Positions 8,873 through 18,860 of a stretch of 64,000 bases of DNA are shown piece after piece. A program made the position numbers and the translations under genes. Under the pieces are notes generated by a model. It was not told where the DNA came from and did no database searches. It worked only from the letters and a program-made list of their open reading frames with translations. Source of the DNA: Rhodospirillum rubrum ATCC 11170 (lineage in GTDB: Bacteria; Pseudomonadota; Alphaproteobacteria; Rhodospirillales; Rhodospirillaceae); contig NC_007643.1 in the NCBI RefSeq assembly GCF_000013085.1, forward strand, positions 753,001 through 817,000. The letters run 5' to 3'. Every line of letters begins with the position of its first letter. Positions within the stretch are counted from its first letter, which is position 1.

Positions 8873-9685
8873 GTGAAGGACGCCAGCGCTGGCTTTTCCA
8901 TCCCCCAACCCCGTCATATCGGGGCGGTCAACTGGCTTGGCCTGTGGGAACTCTATCTGAAGGAAGTGCGCCGCTTCCTCAAGGTCTACCTGCAAACTTT
9001 GGCCGCGCCGCTGGTCACCACCCTGATCTTTCTGGCGATCTTCGCGTTGTCGGTTGGGCCGCAGACGGCGCAGGGCGGCTTGGGATTCATGGAATTCCTG
9101 GCGCCCGGACTGATCATGATGGCGATGGTTCAGAACGCCTTCGCCAATACCTCAAGCTCGCTGATCATCGCCAAGGTCCAGGGCAATATCGTCGATGTGC
9201 TGATGCCGCCGCTCAACGCCACCGAACTAACCCTGGCCTATGCCCTGGGCGGCGTGACCCGGGGGGTGATGGTCGGGATCTTCGTGGCCCTGGGCATGAT
9301 GGCCTTCGTCACCCTGCATATCCATAGCGTTTTCTTTATCGTCTATCACGCCTTCGCCGCCTCGCTGATGCTGTCGCTTCTGGGGATGATCGCCGGCATC
9401 TGGGCCGATAAATTCGACCATATGGCGTCGGTGACCAATTTCATCGTCACCCCGCTGTCCTTCCTGTCGGGCACCTTCTATACCATCGACCGCCTGCCCG
9501 AGAGCCTGCGCTTCCTTGCCCATCTCAACCCCTTCTTCTACATGATCGACGGCTTCCGCTTTGGCTTCATCGGCCATGATCAGGCGATGCCGATCACCGG
9601 GCTGGTGGTGGTGGGCGGGTTCAATGTGGTGCTGGCGGCGGTGTGCTGGCAGATGTTCCGCACCGGCTACAAATTGAAGGCCTGA
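8873..9685 (+). CDS. ABC-2 type transporter permease
   Basis: The 270-residue membrane protein has six predicted transmembrane segments and the ABC-2 signature region around residues 170-210 (HMASVTNFIVTPLSFLSGTFY). This groups it with YadH/NodJ-like permeases that export polysaccharides, lipids or drugs with a separate ATPase. GTG at 8873 is chosen because it follows an AAGGA-type site. No ATP-binding partner is encoded next to it: the upstream gene is recX on the other strand and lgt follows about 115 bp downstream. The permease must therefore use an ATPase encoded elsewhere. Substrate is unknown. Confidence 0.85.
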   Translation: MKDASAGFSIPQPRHIGAVNWLGLWELYLKEVRRFLKVYLQTLAAPLVTTLIFLAIFALSVGPQTAQGGLGFMEFLAPGLIMMAMVQNAFANTSSSLIIAKVQGNIVDVLMPPLNATELTLAYALGGVTRGVMVGIFVALGMMAFVTLHIHSVFFIVYHAFAASLMLSLLGMIAGIWADKFDHMASVTNFIVTPLSFLSGTFYTIDRLPESLRFLAHLNPFFYMIDGFRFGFIGHDQAMPITGLVVVGGFNVVLAAVCWQMFRTGYKLKA

Positions 9686-9800
9686 GCCTCGGTCGCGACC
9701 GGGCGATGGGTGGCGAGCGGATTTCCTTGCGCCGCGAAATGGTCTAGAAGGGGCGCCACCCAACACCGCACAGGCCCAACACCGCAGGGACGCCCGGCTG

Positions 9801-10625
9801 ATGCTTTTCGCTCTTCCCTTTCCGGCCATCGATCCGGTTCTCGTCGAGATCGGCCCCTTTGCCATCCGCTGGTACGCGCTGGCCTATATCGTCGGTCTGC
9901 TTGGCGGCTGGTGGTACACGCGCTTTTTGTCGCGGCGCTCGCGGCCGCCGGTGATGAGCGACGCCGACGTCGACGATCTTCTGGTCTGGGCGACGCTGGG
10001 CACCATCCTGGGCGGGCGTCTGGGCTATGTGGTGTTCTACAACGCCGCCCATTTCCTGGCCAATCCCCTGGAAATCCCCATGCTCTGGCATGGCGGGATG
10101 AGCTTCCACGGCGGGTTGGTCGGCGTCATCACCGCCACCGTGCTGTTTTGCCGCAGCCGCAGGCTGTCGGTCGCCCGGGTGGGCGATCTGGTCGCCCTGG
10201 TGGCGCCGCTCGGCCTGTTCTTCGGCCGGTTGGCCAATTTCATCAATGGCGAGTTGTTCGGCCGTCCGGCCCCCGATGTGCCCTGGGCGATGGTCTTTCC
10301 CCATGGCGGCCCTTTGCCGCGCCATCCCAGCCAGCTTTACGAGGCGACGCTGGAGGGGCTGGTGCTGTTTTGCCTGCTCGGTCTGCTGTGGCGTTTCACG
10401 GCGTTGTCGCGCAAGCCCGGCCAGATCATCGGCCTGTTCCTGATCGGCTATGGACTGTCGCGGATCACCGCCGAATTCTTCCGCGAGCCCGACGCCCAGA
10501 TCGGCTTTCTGGCCCTGGGCGTGACCATGGGCCAGATTCTGTCGCTGCCGATGATCCTGGCCGGTATCGTGGTTTTCGTGGTGGCCCGCCGCGCCAAGCC
10601 GCTGGCGGTTCCCGGTGGGCGCTGA
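9801..10625 (+). CDS. lgt: Prolipoprotein diacylglyceryl transferase
   Basis: The 274-residue polytopic inner-membrane enzyme transfers diacylglycerol from phosphatidylglycerol to the lipobox cysteine of prolipoproteins, the first step of lipoprotein maturation. The Lgt signature G-R-L-A-N-F-I-N-G-E appears as GRLANFINGELFGRP (about residues 141-155), and the essential HGG motif as HGGMSFHGG (about 96-104). Length and seven-segment topology are normal. The last 11 bases overlap the start of the following methyltransferase gene, indicating translational coupling. Confidence 0.95.
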   Translation: MLFALPFPAIDPVLVEIGPFAIRWYALAYIVGLLGGWWYTRFLSRRSRPPVMSDADVDDLLVWATLGTILGGRLGYVVFYNAAHFLANPLEIPMLWHGGMSFHGGLVGVITATVLFCRSRRLSVARVGDLVALVAPLGLFFGRLANFINGELFGRPAPDVPWAMVFPHGGPLPRHPSQLYEATLEGLVLFCLLGLLWRFTALSRKPGQIIGLFLIGYGLSRITAEFFREPDAQIGFLALGVTMGQILSLPMILAGIVVFVVARRAKPLAVPGGR

Positions 10626-11709
10626 GCCGTCCCGGCCCCCGGGCGCCGCAGTCGAGGCGCTGATCGCCCGCCTGCGCAGCGGGCCGCTGCCGGTCGAAGA
10701 CTGGATGGCGGCCTGTCTGGGCGAGTATTACGCCCGGGGCGATGTGCTTGGCGCCGGCGGCGATTTCATCACCGCCCCGGAATGCACCCAGATCTTTGGT
10801 GAACTGCTTGGCCTGTGGTCGGCGGTGGTCTGGCAGGCGATGGGCAGCCCCGAGCGGATCAATCTGGTCGAACTGGGGCCCGGGCGCGGCACGCTGATGG
10901 CCGATGCCCTGCGCGCCCTGGCGCCGGTCCCGGCTTTTCGCCGCGCCCTGTCGGTCCATCTGGTGGAGACCAGCCCCGGCCTGCGCGCCCGCCAGAAGCA
11001 AAAGCTGCGCGCCAGCGGCGTGACGGTTTTCTGGCACGAGCGCCTCGACACCGTGCCGTCGGGGCCGATGATCGTGCTCGCCAATGAATTCCTAGATGCC
11101 CTGCCCATCCGCCAGTATCTGCGCGACGCCGAGGGCTGGCGCGAGCGGCTGGTCGGCTTGGCCGGGGAGGGGCCCGCCCTGACGTTTACCCAGGGACCTT
11201 TGCTGGGCGACCCACCGCCCTTGGCCCAACCGGCCCATCTGCAGGCGCGGGTCGGCGAGGAGATCGAGGTTTGTCCGCAAGCCCAGGCGGTGGTCGCCCA
11301 GGTGGCGGCGCGGCTGGCCGCCGATGGCGGGGCCGGGTTGTTCCTGGATTATGGTCCGGCCCATAGCGCCCCGGGCGACAGCCTGCAGGCCCTGCGCCGT
11401 CACCGCTTCGCCGCCGTTCTTGAAAACCCCGGGGCGGTCGATCTGACCGCCCATGTCGATTTCCAGGCGATGGCCCGGGTGGCCGCCGCCGCCGGGGCGG
11501 CGGTGGACGGCATCGTTCAGCAAGGGCCGTTCTTGCAATCGCTCGGATTGGAGGCGCGGGCCGGTGTTCTGATGGCCAATGCGGCTACCGACCAAAAGCG
11601 CGAGATACGATTTGCCGTCCGTCGCCTGATTGATTCTTCGGAAATGGGCACTTTATTTAAGGTCTTGGGACTGCGGTCTCCAAGCATGGCCCGCCTTCCG
11701 GGATTCTGA
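10615..11709 (+). CDS. MidA/NDUFAF7-family SAM-dependent methyltransferase (DUF185)
   Basis: The 364-residue protein has a class I methyltransferase fold with the SAM-binding loop VELGPGRGTLMADALR (about residues 87-102), followed by HLVETSPGLRARQ and ANEFLDALP, both diagnostic of the DUF185/MidA family. The mitochondrial homologue NDUFAF7 dimethylates an arginine of the complex I subunit NDUFS2. The bacterial substrate is inferred to be the equivalent NuoD, not shown. The GTG start lies inside lgt (11-base overlap). The lgt-midA-pgeF order is common in alphaproteobacteria. Confidence 0.88.
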   Translation: MGAEPSRPPGAAVEALIARLRSGPLPVEDWMAACLGEYYARGDVLGAGGDFITAPECTQIFGELLGLWSAVVWQAMGSPERINLVELGPGRGTLMADALRALAPVPAFRRALSVHLVETSPGLRARQKQKLRASGVTVFWHERLDTVPSGPMIVLANEFLDALPIRQYLRDAEGWRERLVGLAGEGPALTFTQGPLLGDPPPLAQPAHLQARVGEEIEVCPQAQAVVAQVAARLAADGGAGLFLDYGPAHSAPGDSLQALRRHRFAAVLENPGAVDLTAHVDFQAMARVAAAAGAAVDGIVQQGPFLQSLGLEARAGVLMANAATDQKREIRFAVRRLIDSSEMGTLFKVLGLRSPSMARLPGF

Positions 11710-11736
11710 CACCCGTTTCAAGGGATAATTGCCCCG

Positions 11737-12504
11737 ATGATCACCGTTTCCTCGTTGAACGCCCTGACCAATGTCCGGCACGGCTTTTTTACCCGTAACC
11801 GGGGCGTCTCGGAGGGGATTTACAAGTCACTCAATTGCGGCCGGGGCTCGGGCGACAAGCCCGAGGCGGTGCGGCAGAACCGTGAAAAGGCGCTGGCCGA
11901 GATCGAAATGCCGCCCGAGGCCCTGGTCACCCTCAATCAGCGCCATACCGCCGATGTGATCGAGGTCACCCGCGTCTGGCGTCCCGACGACGCGCCCACC
12001 GCCGATGGCATGGTGACCAAGGTGCCACGGCTGGTGCTGGGCATCCTGACCGCCGATTGCGCCCCGGTGTTGCTGGTCGATCCCAAGGCCAAGGTGATCG
12101 GCGCCGCCCATGCCGGCTGGCGCGGGGCGCTGGGCGGCGTGCTCGATAACACGGTGGCGGCGATGGAGAAGCTTGGCGCGCGGCGGCGCGATATCCTGGC
12201 TGGCATCGGTCCGTGCATCGTTCAGCGTTCCTATGAGGTCGGGCCGGAATTTCCGGCGGTTTTCCTGGCCGAGGACGAAGCCAATCAAATGTTCTTCGCC
12301 CCTGCCCGGCGCGAGGGGCATTTCCTGTTCGATCTGCCCGGCTATGTCGCCAAGCGTCTGGTCCGCGTCGGCGTGACCGATGTCATGCCCACCCCTTGCG
12401 ACACCCTCCGCGAGGAGGCGCGCTTTTTCAGCTATCGCCGCTCGGTTCTGCGCGGGGAAAGCGATTACGGCCGCATGCTTTCGGCCATTGCCCTGGAACG
12501 CTGA
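11737..12504 (+). CDS. pgeF: Polyphenol oxidase/laccase-domain purine nucleosidase-like protein (YfiH/PgeF family)
   Basis: The 255-residue protein has the Cu-oxidase_4 (YfiH) fold. The metal-binding residues are visible as NQRHTADV (about residues 67-74), TADCAPVLL (about 105-113, Cys ligand) and AHAGWRG (about 126-132, His ligand). Family members were called laccases. Purified homologues act as purine nucleoside phosphorylases/adenosine deaminases, and E. coli PgeF corrects L-Ser misincorporation in peptidoglycan. Which activity applies here is not decidable by sequence. It follows the MidA gene by 27 bp, so co-transcription is likely. Confidence 0.88.
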   Translation: MITVSSLNALTNVRHGFFTRNRGVSEGIYKSLNCGRGSGDKPEAVRQNREKALAEIEMPPEALVTLNQRHTADVIEVTRVWRPDDAPTADGMVTKVPRLVLGILTADCAPVLLVDPKAKVIGAAHAGWRGALGGVLDNTVAAMEKLGARRRDILAGIGPCIVQRSYEVGPEFPAVFLAEDEANQMFFAPARREGHFLFDLPGYVAKRLVRVGVTDVMPTPCDTLREEARFFSYRRSVLRGESDYGRMLSAIALER

Positions 12505-12512
12505 GCTTTCCC

Positions 12513-13616
12513 TTGTCACGCCCGCCCCCCTTGTCCTCCACGGCCTCCCCGTCCCCCGCCCCCTCCCTGTCCGTCGCCCGTGGTCTCGTGCTCGGTTTGG
12601 TCGTTATCCTTGGCGGATGTGGCGAGGTGCCCCGGCCCTTCGCCCGCGACGCCAATGGCTTGGCCGCGCCCAACCCGCTGAGCGCGCTCAGTTCGGGAAC
12701 CGGGGTGACGGTGGAACCGGCGGCCGGGGTGGCCGCGCCCTGGGATCGGCTGGTCGCTTTGGAAACCGCCGAGATGCTCCGCGACCAGGGCATTCCCGCC
12801 GAGATCGGCGGCGGCGACAGCCTTGGTCATCATCTCAGCTTGCGCCTGCGCGCCGCGCCCGGAGCGGCGACGGACCAGGGGCGACTCGAGATCGAGACGG
12901 TATGGAGGCTGACGGCCGACGACGGCACCGTGCTGGCGGGCGATATCGACCGGGTCAGCGTTGACGCCCGCGAGTGGCAAACCGCCGCGCCTGAAGCCGC
13001 GCGCCGCGTTGGCGGCCCGGTGGTCGGCCGGGTCAATCGGGCGCTGAGCACCGGCGGCTGGGCCGCCCTTGAGCAAGAGGCGGCGGGCGGGAACGGCGAG
13101 GCGCCCCCCGGCGCCGCCCCACCGGCCGCGACCGCGTCGGCCGCTTCGCCAACCGAGCCGTCCCCGCCCGCCAAGCCGGCCAAGGCGCTTCCCCCAAAGC
13201 CGGTCTTGCCCGAGTCCCCTTTGGCCAAAGAGGTGGTCTCGGCCGAGGCGGCCAAGGTGACGGCGCTGGCGCCGCGGATCACCGCCGCGCCCGGCGATGG
13301 CGTCAAGGCCCTGACCGAGGCGATGACCACCCTGATCCAGGCCGCCGGGGTCAGCCTGACGGCCAATCCCAAGACCGCCACCTTTGGCATCCTCGGCCGG
13401 GTGACCGCTACCCCGGCGGCGGCGGGCAAGGAAAAGATCGAACTGGTCTGGGAGGTCACCGATCCGCGCAGCGGCGCCGTGGTTGGCACGGTGCGCCAGC
13501 AAAACGTGGTGCCCAAGGGCGCGCTTGATGGGGTATGGGGGCGTCTGGCCTATGACATCGCCCGGGGAGCCCTCGAAGGGATCGGCGATGTGTTGCAAAA
13601 TCCCCGCAAGCCTTAA
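12513..13616 (+). CDS. Uncharacterised alphaproteobacterial lipoprotein
   Basis: The predicted 367-residue precursor begins with a Ser/Pro-rich n-region, then a hydrophobic segment ending in the lipobox VILGGC, with Cys about residue 36. An internal Ala/Pro-rich linker lies near residues 180-235. Two similar beta-rich segments flank the linker; both mention evaluating a term and a V-W-E/R-V/L-T type strand (IETVWRLTADDG and IELVWEVTDPRSG). This suggests a duplicated domain. I do not recognise a family function. The start is uncertain: the frame is open upstream into pgeF, but TTG at 12513 places the signal sequence at the N-terminus and avoids the overlap. Position between pgeF and prs fits an operon-internal gene. 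Confidence 0.65.
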   Translation: MSRPPPLSSTASPSPAPSLSVARGLVLGLVVILGGCGEVPRPFARDANGLAAPNPLSALSSGTGVTVEPAAGVAAPWDRLVALETAEMLRDQGIPAEIGGGDSLGHHLSLRLRAAPGAATDQGRLEIETVWRLTADDGTVLAGDIDRVSVDAREWQTAAPEAARRVGGPVVGRVNRALSTGGWAALEQEAAGGNGEAPPGAAPPAATASAASPTEPSPPAKPAKALPPKPVLPESPLAKEVVSAEAAKVTALAPRITAAPGDGVKALTEAMTTLIQAAGVSLTANPKTATFGILGRVTATPAAAGKEKIELVWEVTDPRSGAVVGTVRQQNVVPKGALDGVWGRLAYDIARGALEGIGDVLQNPRKP

Positions 13617-13782
13617 CTCTAGCGCACGGGATGCGGCCCGTTGTGGTTTACAGACCCATGACATGTTGCTAAGACTCCGGCCGTTCGCGCCGGGCCTCCT
13701 GACAGCCGGCGCGTTTTTCCTCCCGTCCAACCACCATCGACCCGGCCCCTGACGCCGCCGCCGTATTCCTGGAGAGCCCGGT

Positions 13783-14715
13783 ATGAAGATCCTGGCCTGC
13801 AACAGCAATCGCCCGCTTGCCGAGGCGATCGCTACCTATCTCAACCTCGAGCTGACCCATGCGAGTGTCAGGCGGTTCAGCGACATGGAGGTCTGGGTAG
13901 AGATCCTCGAAAATGTGCGCGGCGAGGATGTGTTCGTGGTCCAGTCGACCAGCTATCCGGCCAACGACCATTTGATGGAGACCCTGGTCACCCTTGATGC
14001 CCTCAAGCGCGGTTCGGCGCGTCGGGTGACCGCCGTCATCCCCTATTTCGGCTACGCCCGTCAGGATCGCAAGACCGGCCCGCGCACCCCGATCACCGCC
14101 AAGCTGGTTGCCAATCTCATCACCAGCGCCGGCGCCAACCGCGTGGTGACGCTGGATCTGCATTCCGGCCAGATCCAGGGCTTCTTCGATATTCCTTTGG
14201 ATAATCTCTACGCCGCCCCGGTGTTCTCCAAGCACATCATCGAGAACTTCAAGGGCACGCGGCCGATGATCATTTCGCCCGATGTCGGCGGCGTGGTCCG
14301 CGCCCGTGAACTGGCCCGGCGGATCGAGGCCGATCTGGCGATCATCGACAAGCGGCGCGAGCGCGCCGGCGTGTCGGAGGTGATGAACATCATCGGCGAC
14401 GTGCGCGGCCGCGATTGCATCCTGGTCGATGACATCGTCGATTCCGCCGGCACGCTGTGCAACGCCGCCGTGGCCCTGAAGAACGCCGGCGCCACCTCGG
14501 TGGCCGCCTATGTGACCCATGGCGTGCTTTCGGGCGGCGCCGTCGCCCGCGTCACCAGCTCGCCGCTCGACAGCCTGTGCATCACCGACAGCATTCAGGC
14601 GACGGAAGCCATGCGCCTTGCGCGCAATGTCCACCAGATTTCCATCGCGCCGCTGATGGCCGAGGCCATGCGCCGGATCAGCCAGGAAGCCTCGGTGTCG
14701 AGCCTGTTCAACTAA
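13783..14715 (+). CDS. prs: Ribose-phosphate pyrophosphokinase
   Basis: The 310-residue enzyme makes PRPP from ribose 5-phosphate and ATP for purine, pyrimidine, NAD, histidine and tryptophan synthesis. The family motifs are present: ARQDRK (about residues 94-99, flexible catalytic loop), [14 protein letters not shown] (about 123-136, metal/ATP site) and the PRPP loop DDIVDSAGT (about 219-227). Length is standard. It is followed by a strong terminator and then purD, which uses a product of PRPP metabolism. Confidence 0.97.
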   Translation: MKILACNSNRPLAEAIATYLNLELTHASVRRFSDMEVWVEILENVRGEDVFVVQSTSYPANDHLMETLVTLDALKRGSARRVTAVIPYFGYARQDRKTGPRTPITAKLVANLITSAGANRVVTLDLHSGQIQGFFDIPLDNLYAAPVFSKHIIENFKGTRPMIISPDVGGVVRARELARRIEADLAIIDKRRERAGVSEVMNIIGDVRGRDCILVDDIVDSAGTLCNAAVALKNAGATSVAAYVTHGVLSGGAVARVTSSPLDSLCITDSIQATEAMRLARNVHQISIAPLMAEAMRRISQEASVSSLFN

Positions 14716-14726
14716 GCCGACCGGCG

Positions 14727-14770
14727 GCGCCCGCCCCGCTGGCGGGCGCTTCCTTCTTTTTTTGTTTTTT
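14727..14770 (+). terminator. Rho-independent terminator of prs
   Basis: A perfect 9-bp stem GCGCCCGCC/GGCGGGCGC (14727-14735 and 14741-14749) with a 5-nt loop is followed by a long T-rich tract (TTCCTTCTTTTTTTG). It begins 12 bp after the prs stop. Confidence 0.85.
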
Positions 14771-14802
14771 CGATCCTTCCCCCAGACCTCGGAGACTCGC
14801 CG

Positions 14803-16113
14803 ATGCCCGGAGCCACGCCGATCAAGGTTCTTGTCGTCGGATCGGGGGGGCGCGAGCATGCGCTCTGCCGGAAACTCGTCGCCTCGCCGCTCTGTGCGGA
14901 TCTGCTGTGCGCGCCGGGGAACGCCGGAATCGCCGATGTGGCCCGCTGCCTGCCCGTCGGGGTCGAGGAGATCGACGCCCTGGTCGCCCTGGCCAAGGCC
15001 GAGGCGGTCGGGCTGGTGGTCGTCGGTCCCGAGGCGCCGCTGGTGCTGGGGCTGGCCGATAAGCTGGCCGAGGCGGGAATCGCCGTGTTCGGGCCAAGCC
15101 GGGCCGGCGCCCTGCTCGAAGGCTCCAAGGGCTTCATGAAGGATGTGCTGGCCCGGGCCGGCGTCCCCACCGCCTGGTACGGGCGCTTCACCGATGCCGG
15201 GGCGGCCAAGGCCTTCATTGGCGAAAAGGGCGCGCCGATCGTCGTCAAGACCGATGGTCTGGCGGCGGGCAAGGGCGTGATCTTGTGCCAAACCCTTGAG
15301 GAGGGGGGCGCCGCCATCGATCTCCTGATGGGCGAGCGCGCCTTCGGCGAGGCCGGCGACGAGGTGGTGATCGAGGAATTCCTTGTCGGCGAGGAGGCCA
15401 GCTTCTTCGCGCTGTGCGACGGCACCCGGGCGATCGCCTTTGGCGCCGCCCAGGACCACAAGGCGGTGGGCGAGGGCGATACCGGCCCCAATACCGGCGG
15501 CATGGGCGCCTATTCGCCCGCTCCGGTCTTCGATAAGGCGATGGAAGCCCAGGTCATGGCCGAGGTCATCGCCCCCACCTTGCGGGTGATGGCCGACATG
15601 GGCCGGCCCTTCACCGGCGTGCTGTTCGCCGGCATCATGGTGACTCCGTCTGGCCCCAAGGTTCTGGAATTCAACGTGCGCTTCGGCGATCCCGAATGTC
15701 AGGTGCTGCTGGCCCGCTTGGAAAGCGACCTGCTGCCGGTGCTGCTGGCCGCCGCCGAGGGGCGTCTAGATAGGGTCGCGCCCTTGGTCTGGTCGCCGGA
15801 AACGGCGCTGACCGTGGTCATGGCCGCCAAGGGTTACCCGGGCGAGTACGCCAAGGGCGACGTGATCGGCGGGCTGGCGGCGGCCGGGGAGGTTCGCGGC
15901 GCCGTCGTCTTCCATGCCGGGACCCGCGCCGATGGCGAGGGCCGGGTGGTGGCCGCCGGCGGCCGGGTGCTGGGCGTCACGGGCACGGGCGGCAGCGTGC
16001 GCGAGGCCCGCGACCGCGCCTATCAGGCGGTCGACGCCCTGGACTGGCCGGGCGGCTTTTGCCGGCGTGATATCGGGTGGCGGGCCCTGGCCCGCGAGGA
16101 GGGCGGACGATGA
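14803..16113 (+). CDS. purD: Phosphoribosylamine-glycine ligase (GAR synthetase)
   Basis: The 436-residue ATP-grasp enzyme catalyses the second step of purine synthesis, joining glycine to phosphoribosylamine. N-terminal [12 protein letters not shown] (about residues 7-18) and the hallmark [13 protein letters not shown] (about 287-299) are present, with the ATP-grasp lysine region [13 protein letters not shown] near 147-159. Length is typical. The stop codon overlaps the start of the next gene as ATGA, so the dehydratase is translationally coupled. Confidence 0.96.
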   Translation: MPGATPIKVLVVGSGGREHALCRKLVASPLCADLLCAPGNAGIADVARCLPVGVEEIDALVALAKAEAVGLVVVGPEAPLVLGLADKLAEAGIAVFGPSRAGALLEGSKGFMKDVLARAGVPTAWYGRFTDAGAAKAFIGEKGAPIVVKTDGLAAGKGVILCQTLEEGGAAIDLLMGERAFGEAGDEVVIEEFLVGEEASFFALCDGTRAIAFGAAQDHKAVGEGDTGPNTGGMGAYSPAPVFDKAMEAQVMAEVIAPTLRVMADMGRPFTGVLFAGIMVTPSGPKVLEFNVRFGDPECQVLLARLESDLLPVLLAAAEGRLDRVAPLVWSPETALTVVMAAKGYPGEYAKGDVIGGLAAAGEVRGAVVFHAGTRADGEGRVVAAGGRVLGVTGTGGSVREARDRAYQAVDALDWPGGFCRRDIGWRALAREEGGR

Positions 16114-17102
16114 CCCGGCCCTTGCCCGAGACTCCCGGGGTCGGCGCCCAGGACGTGGTCGATGCCGGCCACCGCCTGAAGGGTCTTGTCGTCACCACGC
16201 CGCTTGTCGAAAGCCCGGTGCTCAACGCCAGCATCGGTGGCCGGCTGCTGGTCAAGGCCGAATGCCTGCAGCGGACGGGATCGTTCAAGATGCGCGGGGC
16301 GACCAACGCCCTGGCCCAGATGGACGACGCGGCGCGGGCGCGCGGCGTCATCACCCATTCGTCGGGCAATCATGGTCAGGCCTTGGCCTCGGCCGCCCGG
16401 GCCTTCGGCCTGCGGGCGACCGTGGTGATGCCCGATGACGCGCCCGCCCTCAAGATCGAGCTGACCCGGGCCCATGGCGCCGAGGTGGTCTTCTGTCCGC
16501 GCCACGCCCGCGAGCAGACGGTGGCCCGGCTAGCCGGCGAAAGCGGCGCCGTGGTGATCCATCCCTATGAGACCCCCGCCGTCATCGCCGGCCAGGGGAC
16601 GGTGGGCCTGGAAATCGTCGAGCAATGCGCCGCCATCGGCGTGGTGCCCGATCAGGTGCTGGTCTGCTGTGGCGGCGGCGGTCTGACCGCCGGGGTGGCC
16701 CTGGCCATCGACCGGCTGCTGCCCGGCGTGCCGGTGATCGCCGTCGAGCCCGAGGGCTGGGACGATACCAAGCGCTCCCTGGCCGCCGGTGCTATCGTCG
16801 CCAATGACGGTCTGACGGCCACGGCCTGCGACGCCTTGCAGGCGATGTGTCCGGGCACCCTCAGCTTCTCGCTCAATCGCCATCTGCTGGCCGGGGCGGT
16901 GAGCGTGGACGAGGCGATGGTGCGCCACGCCATGCGCCAAGCCTTCGTTCATCTCAAGCTGGTGGCCGAACCCGGCGGCGCCGTGGCCCTGGCCGCCGCC
17001 CTGGCCGGCAAGGTCGAGACCGCCGATCGCCTCAGCGTCGTCGTGCTCTCGGGCGGCAATGTCGATCCCGGCCGCTTCGCGAGCGTGCTGGCCGGGGATT
17101 AG
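16110..17102 (+). CDS. PLP-dependent threonine/serine dehydratase-like enzyme
   Basis: The 330-residue fold-type II PLP enzyme has the lysine-bearing motif [14 protein letters not shown] (K about residue 62), the cofactor-ring binding [10 protein letters not shown], and a phosphate-binding glycine loop [13 protein letters not shown]. It resembles biosynthetic/catabolic threonine dehydratases and serine racemases without the C-terminal ACT regulatory domain, so it is probably not feedback-inhibited IlvA. The reaction would give 2-oxobutyrate or pyruvate plus ammonia. Substrate preference is undetermined. ATG at 16110 overlaps the purD stop by four bases; the frame remains open upstream, but the coupled start is better. 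Confidence 0.85.
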   Translation: MTRPLPETPGVGAQDVVDAGHRLKGLVVTTPLVESPVLNASIGGRLLVKAECLQRTGSFKMRGATNALAQMDDAARARGVITHSSGNHGQALASAARAFGLRATVVMPDDAPALKIELTRAHGAEVVFCPRHAREQTVARLAGESGAVVIHPYETPAVIAGQGTVGLEIVEQCAAIGVVPDQVLVCCGGGGLTAGVALAIDRLLPGVPVIAVEPEGWDDTKRSLAAGAIVANDGLTATACDALQAMCPGTLSFSLNRHLLAGAVSVDEAMVRHAMRQAFVHLKLVAEPGGAVALAAALAGKVETADRLSVVVLSGGNVDPGRFASVLAGD

Positions 17103-17154
17103 GGCAAATCCCCTGGCGCTTTGGACCTGAGCGTGACGGCGATTTGCTTCCCGC

Positions 17155-17793
17155 TCAGCCTCCCGAGGCGGCGGCCTCGTCTTCCGGGCGCCACATGCAT
17201 ATGGTGAAATCGGTCTTGCGCCAGTCGTGGGTCAGCCTGACCGACCAGCCCAACGACTCGCAAAAGGCGATCGTTTCATCGGGATCGGCGTGGTAGAGCA
17301 GCCATGTTTGCGGGTTGGGGCCGCTGAGCGACTGGGCGTTGAAGGCGATGCCGCGTTTGGCCAGATCGGCCATCGCCCTGATCAACGCCGTCATATACTC
17401 CCAGGGCTTTTCCTTGCGGTGGGCGAAGATGCCGCTGGCGACCACCCAATCGAAGCTGCGCGGGGCGAAGCCGGCGCTGGCGTCAAGCAGATTGCCTTCA
17501 AGAAAACGGCCGTGATCATAGGTCGCCCGGCAATGGCTGATCATCTCGGGCGTCATGTCGAGGCCGGTGTAATCGACGGCCAGCCCGGCGGCGTCGAGCC
17601 AGGGCAGCAGATCGCCAAGGCCGCAGCCGACATCGAGAACCGAATGGCCCGAGGCCAGTCCCACCGCCGCCAAGCGGGCGAAGCGATCGGTCTGCGAGCG
17701 CGGGCTCGACCAATCAAGCGCCCGGTAGGTCGGGCCGTTTTCAGCCAGGAATTGGGCATAAAGGCCGGCGACGCGCCGATCATCTTCGTCCAT
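17155..17793 (-). CDS. Class I SAM-dependent methyltransferase
   Basis: The 212-residue protein has the SAM-binding motif I VLDVGCGLGDLLPWL (about residues 53-67), an acidic motif II region YTGLDMTPEMI, and motif LDASAGFAPRSFDWVVASGIF. This is the ubiquinone/menaquinone biosynthesis-like (Methyltransf_25) group; the substrate is unknown. It lies 3 bp after an exported small protein and downstream of tadA on the same strand, which suggests a single leftward transcript. Confidence 0.8.
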   Translation of the reverse strand: MDEDDRRVAGLYAQFLAENGPTYRALDWSSPRSQTDRFARLAAVGLASGHSVLDVGCGLGDLLPWLDAAGLAVDYTGLDMTPEMISHCRATYDHGRFLEGNLLDASAGFAPRSFDWVVASGIFAHRKEKPWEYMTALIRAMADLAKRGIAFNAQSLSGPNPQTWLLYHADPDETIAFCESLGWSVRLTHDWRKTDFTICMWRPEDEAAASGG

Positions 17794-17796
17794 GGG

Positions 17797-18291
17797 TCAC
17801 CCGCACGACAGGGTCAGTTCCGCATCGGCCGGCGCCAGCTTGTCGCCGGGGCCGTCGATCATTTTCACCACCTTGAACACATCCTTGCCCGCAACCTGAT
17901 CGGCAAGCGTCTTCAAGGCTTTGGTCAGGGCCGGGACGGCGAGGGCGCCTTCGGTGCCGGCCAAGGGATGGTCGTTGAAATAGATGATCAGCGCCTCGTT
18001 GACCCAGGGCGCGGTGTAGCAGGCCTCCTCCAGCCGCGTGGTATTGGCGACCAGCCGCGCGGTCACGCCGATATAGCGGCGGGGCTGACGGTTGCCGGCG
18101 GTTGGAATCCACAGGGTTTCCAATTCGATGATCTCGCCGCCGGTCAGCGCCGCGTCATTGCGCGCCCGCTTGGCGATCTTGTCTTTCTTGACGGCGCCTT
18201 CACTCGGCGGCGCCCCCTCTTCGGCCAGAACCGGGGGGACGGCCAGGGTCAGGGCCAGGAGAGAGACAAGAACGGGCGCAATGCGTCGCAT
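17797..18291 (-). CDS. Exported hypothetical protein
   Basis: A 164-residue precursor with a clear signal peptide (RRIAPVLVSLLALTLAVPPVLA, residues 2 to about 23) and a mature part of about 140 residues. The ATG at 18291 is chosen because it starts the signal peptide; an upstream extension to 18384 would overlap tadA. The mature protein contains a beta-rich MDP/flagellar FliL-like pattern (GEIIELETLWIPTAGNR then RYIGVTARLV near residues 45-80), so a periplasmic soluble role is likely. Two cysteines (EEACYTA and LTLSCG) may pair. No function can be assigned. Gene order tadA - this gene - methyltransferase suggests co-transcription. Confidence 0.7.
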   Translation of the reverse strand: MRRIAPVLVSLLALTLAVPPVLAEEGAPPSEGAVKKDKIAKRARNDAALTGGEIIELETLWIPTAGNRQPRRYIGVTARLVANTTRLEEACYTAPWVNEALIIYFNDHPLAGTEGALAVPALTKALKTLADQVAGKDVFKVVKMIDGPGDKLAPADAELTLSCG

Positions 18292-18380
18292 GGACGACCT
18301 CGCTGACGGAAGGCTTCGCCCAAAATGCCACGTCCGCCGGGCAACGGAAAGGGGCGGGGGGCGGGATGGGGCTTTATGGA

Positions 18381-18860
18381 TCATCGGAGGGCCTGGAAAA
18401 AGCCGCGAAGCAGGGTGGCGGCGGCGCTTTCGGCCATCCCACCGATCACCTCGGGCCGGTGCAGGCAGCCGGGATGGGCGAACAGGCGCACCCCATGGTC
18501 GACCGCGCCGCCTTTCGGGTCATAGGCGCCGAAGATCACCCGGGCCAGCCTTGCATGAACGATCGCCGAGGCGCACATGGGGCAGGGTTCGAGCGTGACC
18601 CACAAGGTGCAATCGGGCAAGCGGGCATCGCCGCGCCGGGCGCAGGCGGCGCGGATGGCCAGGATTTCGGCATGGGCTGTCGGGTCGTGGTCGGTTTCCG
18701 TCCGATTGGCGCAGGCGGCCAAAGGCCTGCCGCCGGCATCGGTGATCACCGCGCCGACGGGCACTTCGCCTGTCGCGGCGGCGGCGCGGGCGAGATCAAG
18801 CGCCAATCCCATCGGATCGGCGAGAACAAGGGCGGGATCGGGCGGGCGGGTGGCGCTCAT
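18381..18860 (-). CDS. tadA: tRNA(adenine34) deaminase TadA
   Basis: The 159-residue enzyme converts adenosine 34 of tRNA-Arg(ACG) to inosine. The zinc cytidine-deaminase motifs are complete: HAEILAI (about residues 63-69, zinc His and catalytic Glu) and EPCPMCASAI (about 92-101, two zinc Cys). FGAYDPKGGAVDHG near 113-126 is characteristic of TadA as opposed to guanine deaminase. Its position opposite an rluB-rsmD group is typical of alphaproteobacteria and supports the assignment. Confidence 0.92.
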   Translation of the reverse strand: MSATRPPDPALVLADPMGLALDLARAAAATGEVPVGAVITDAGGRPLAACANRTETDHDPTAHAEILAIRAACARRGDARLPDCTLWVTLEPCPMCASAIVHARLARVIFGAYDPKGGAVDHGVRLFAHPGCLHRPEVIGGMAESAAATLLRGFFQALR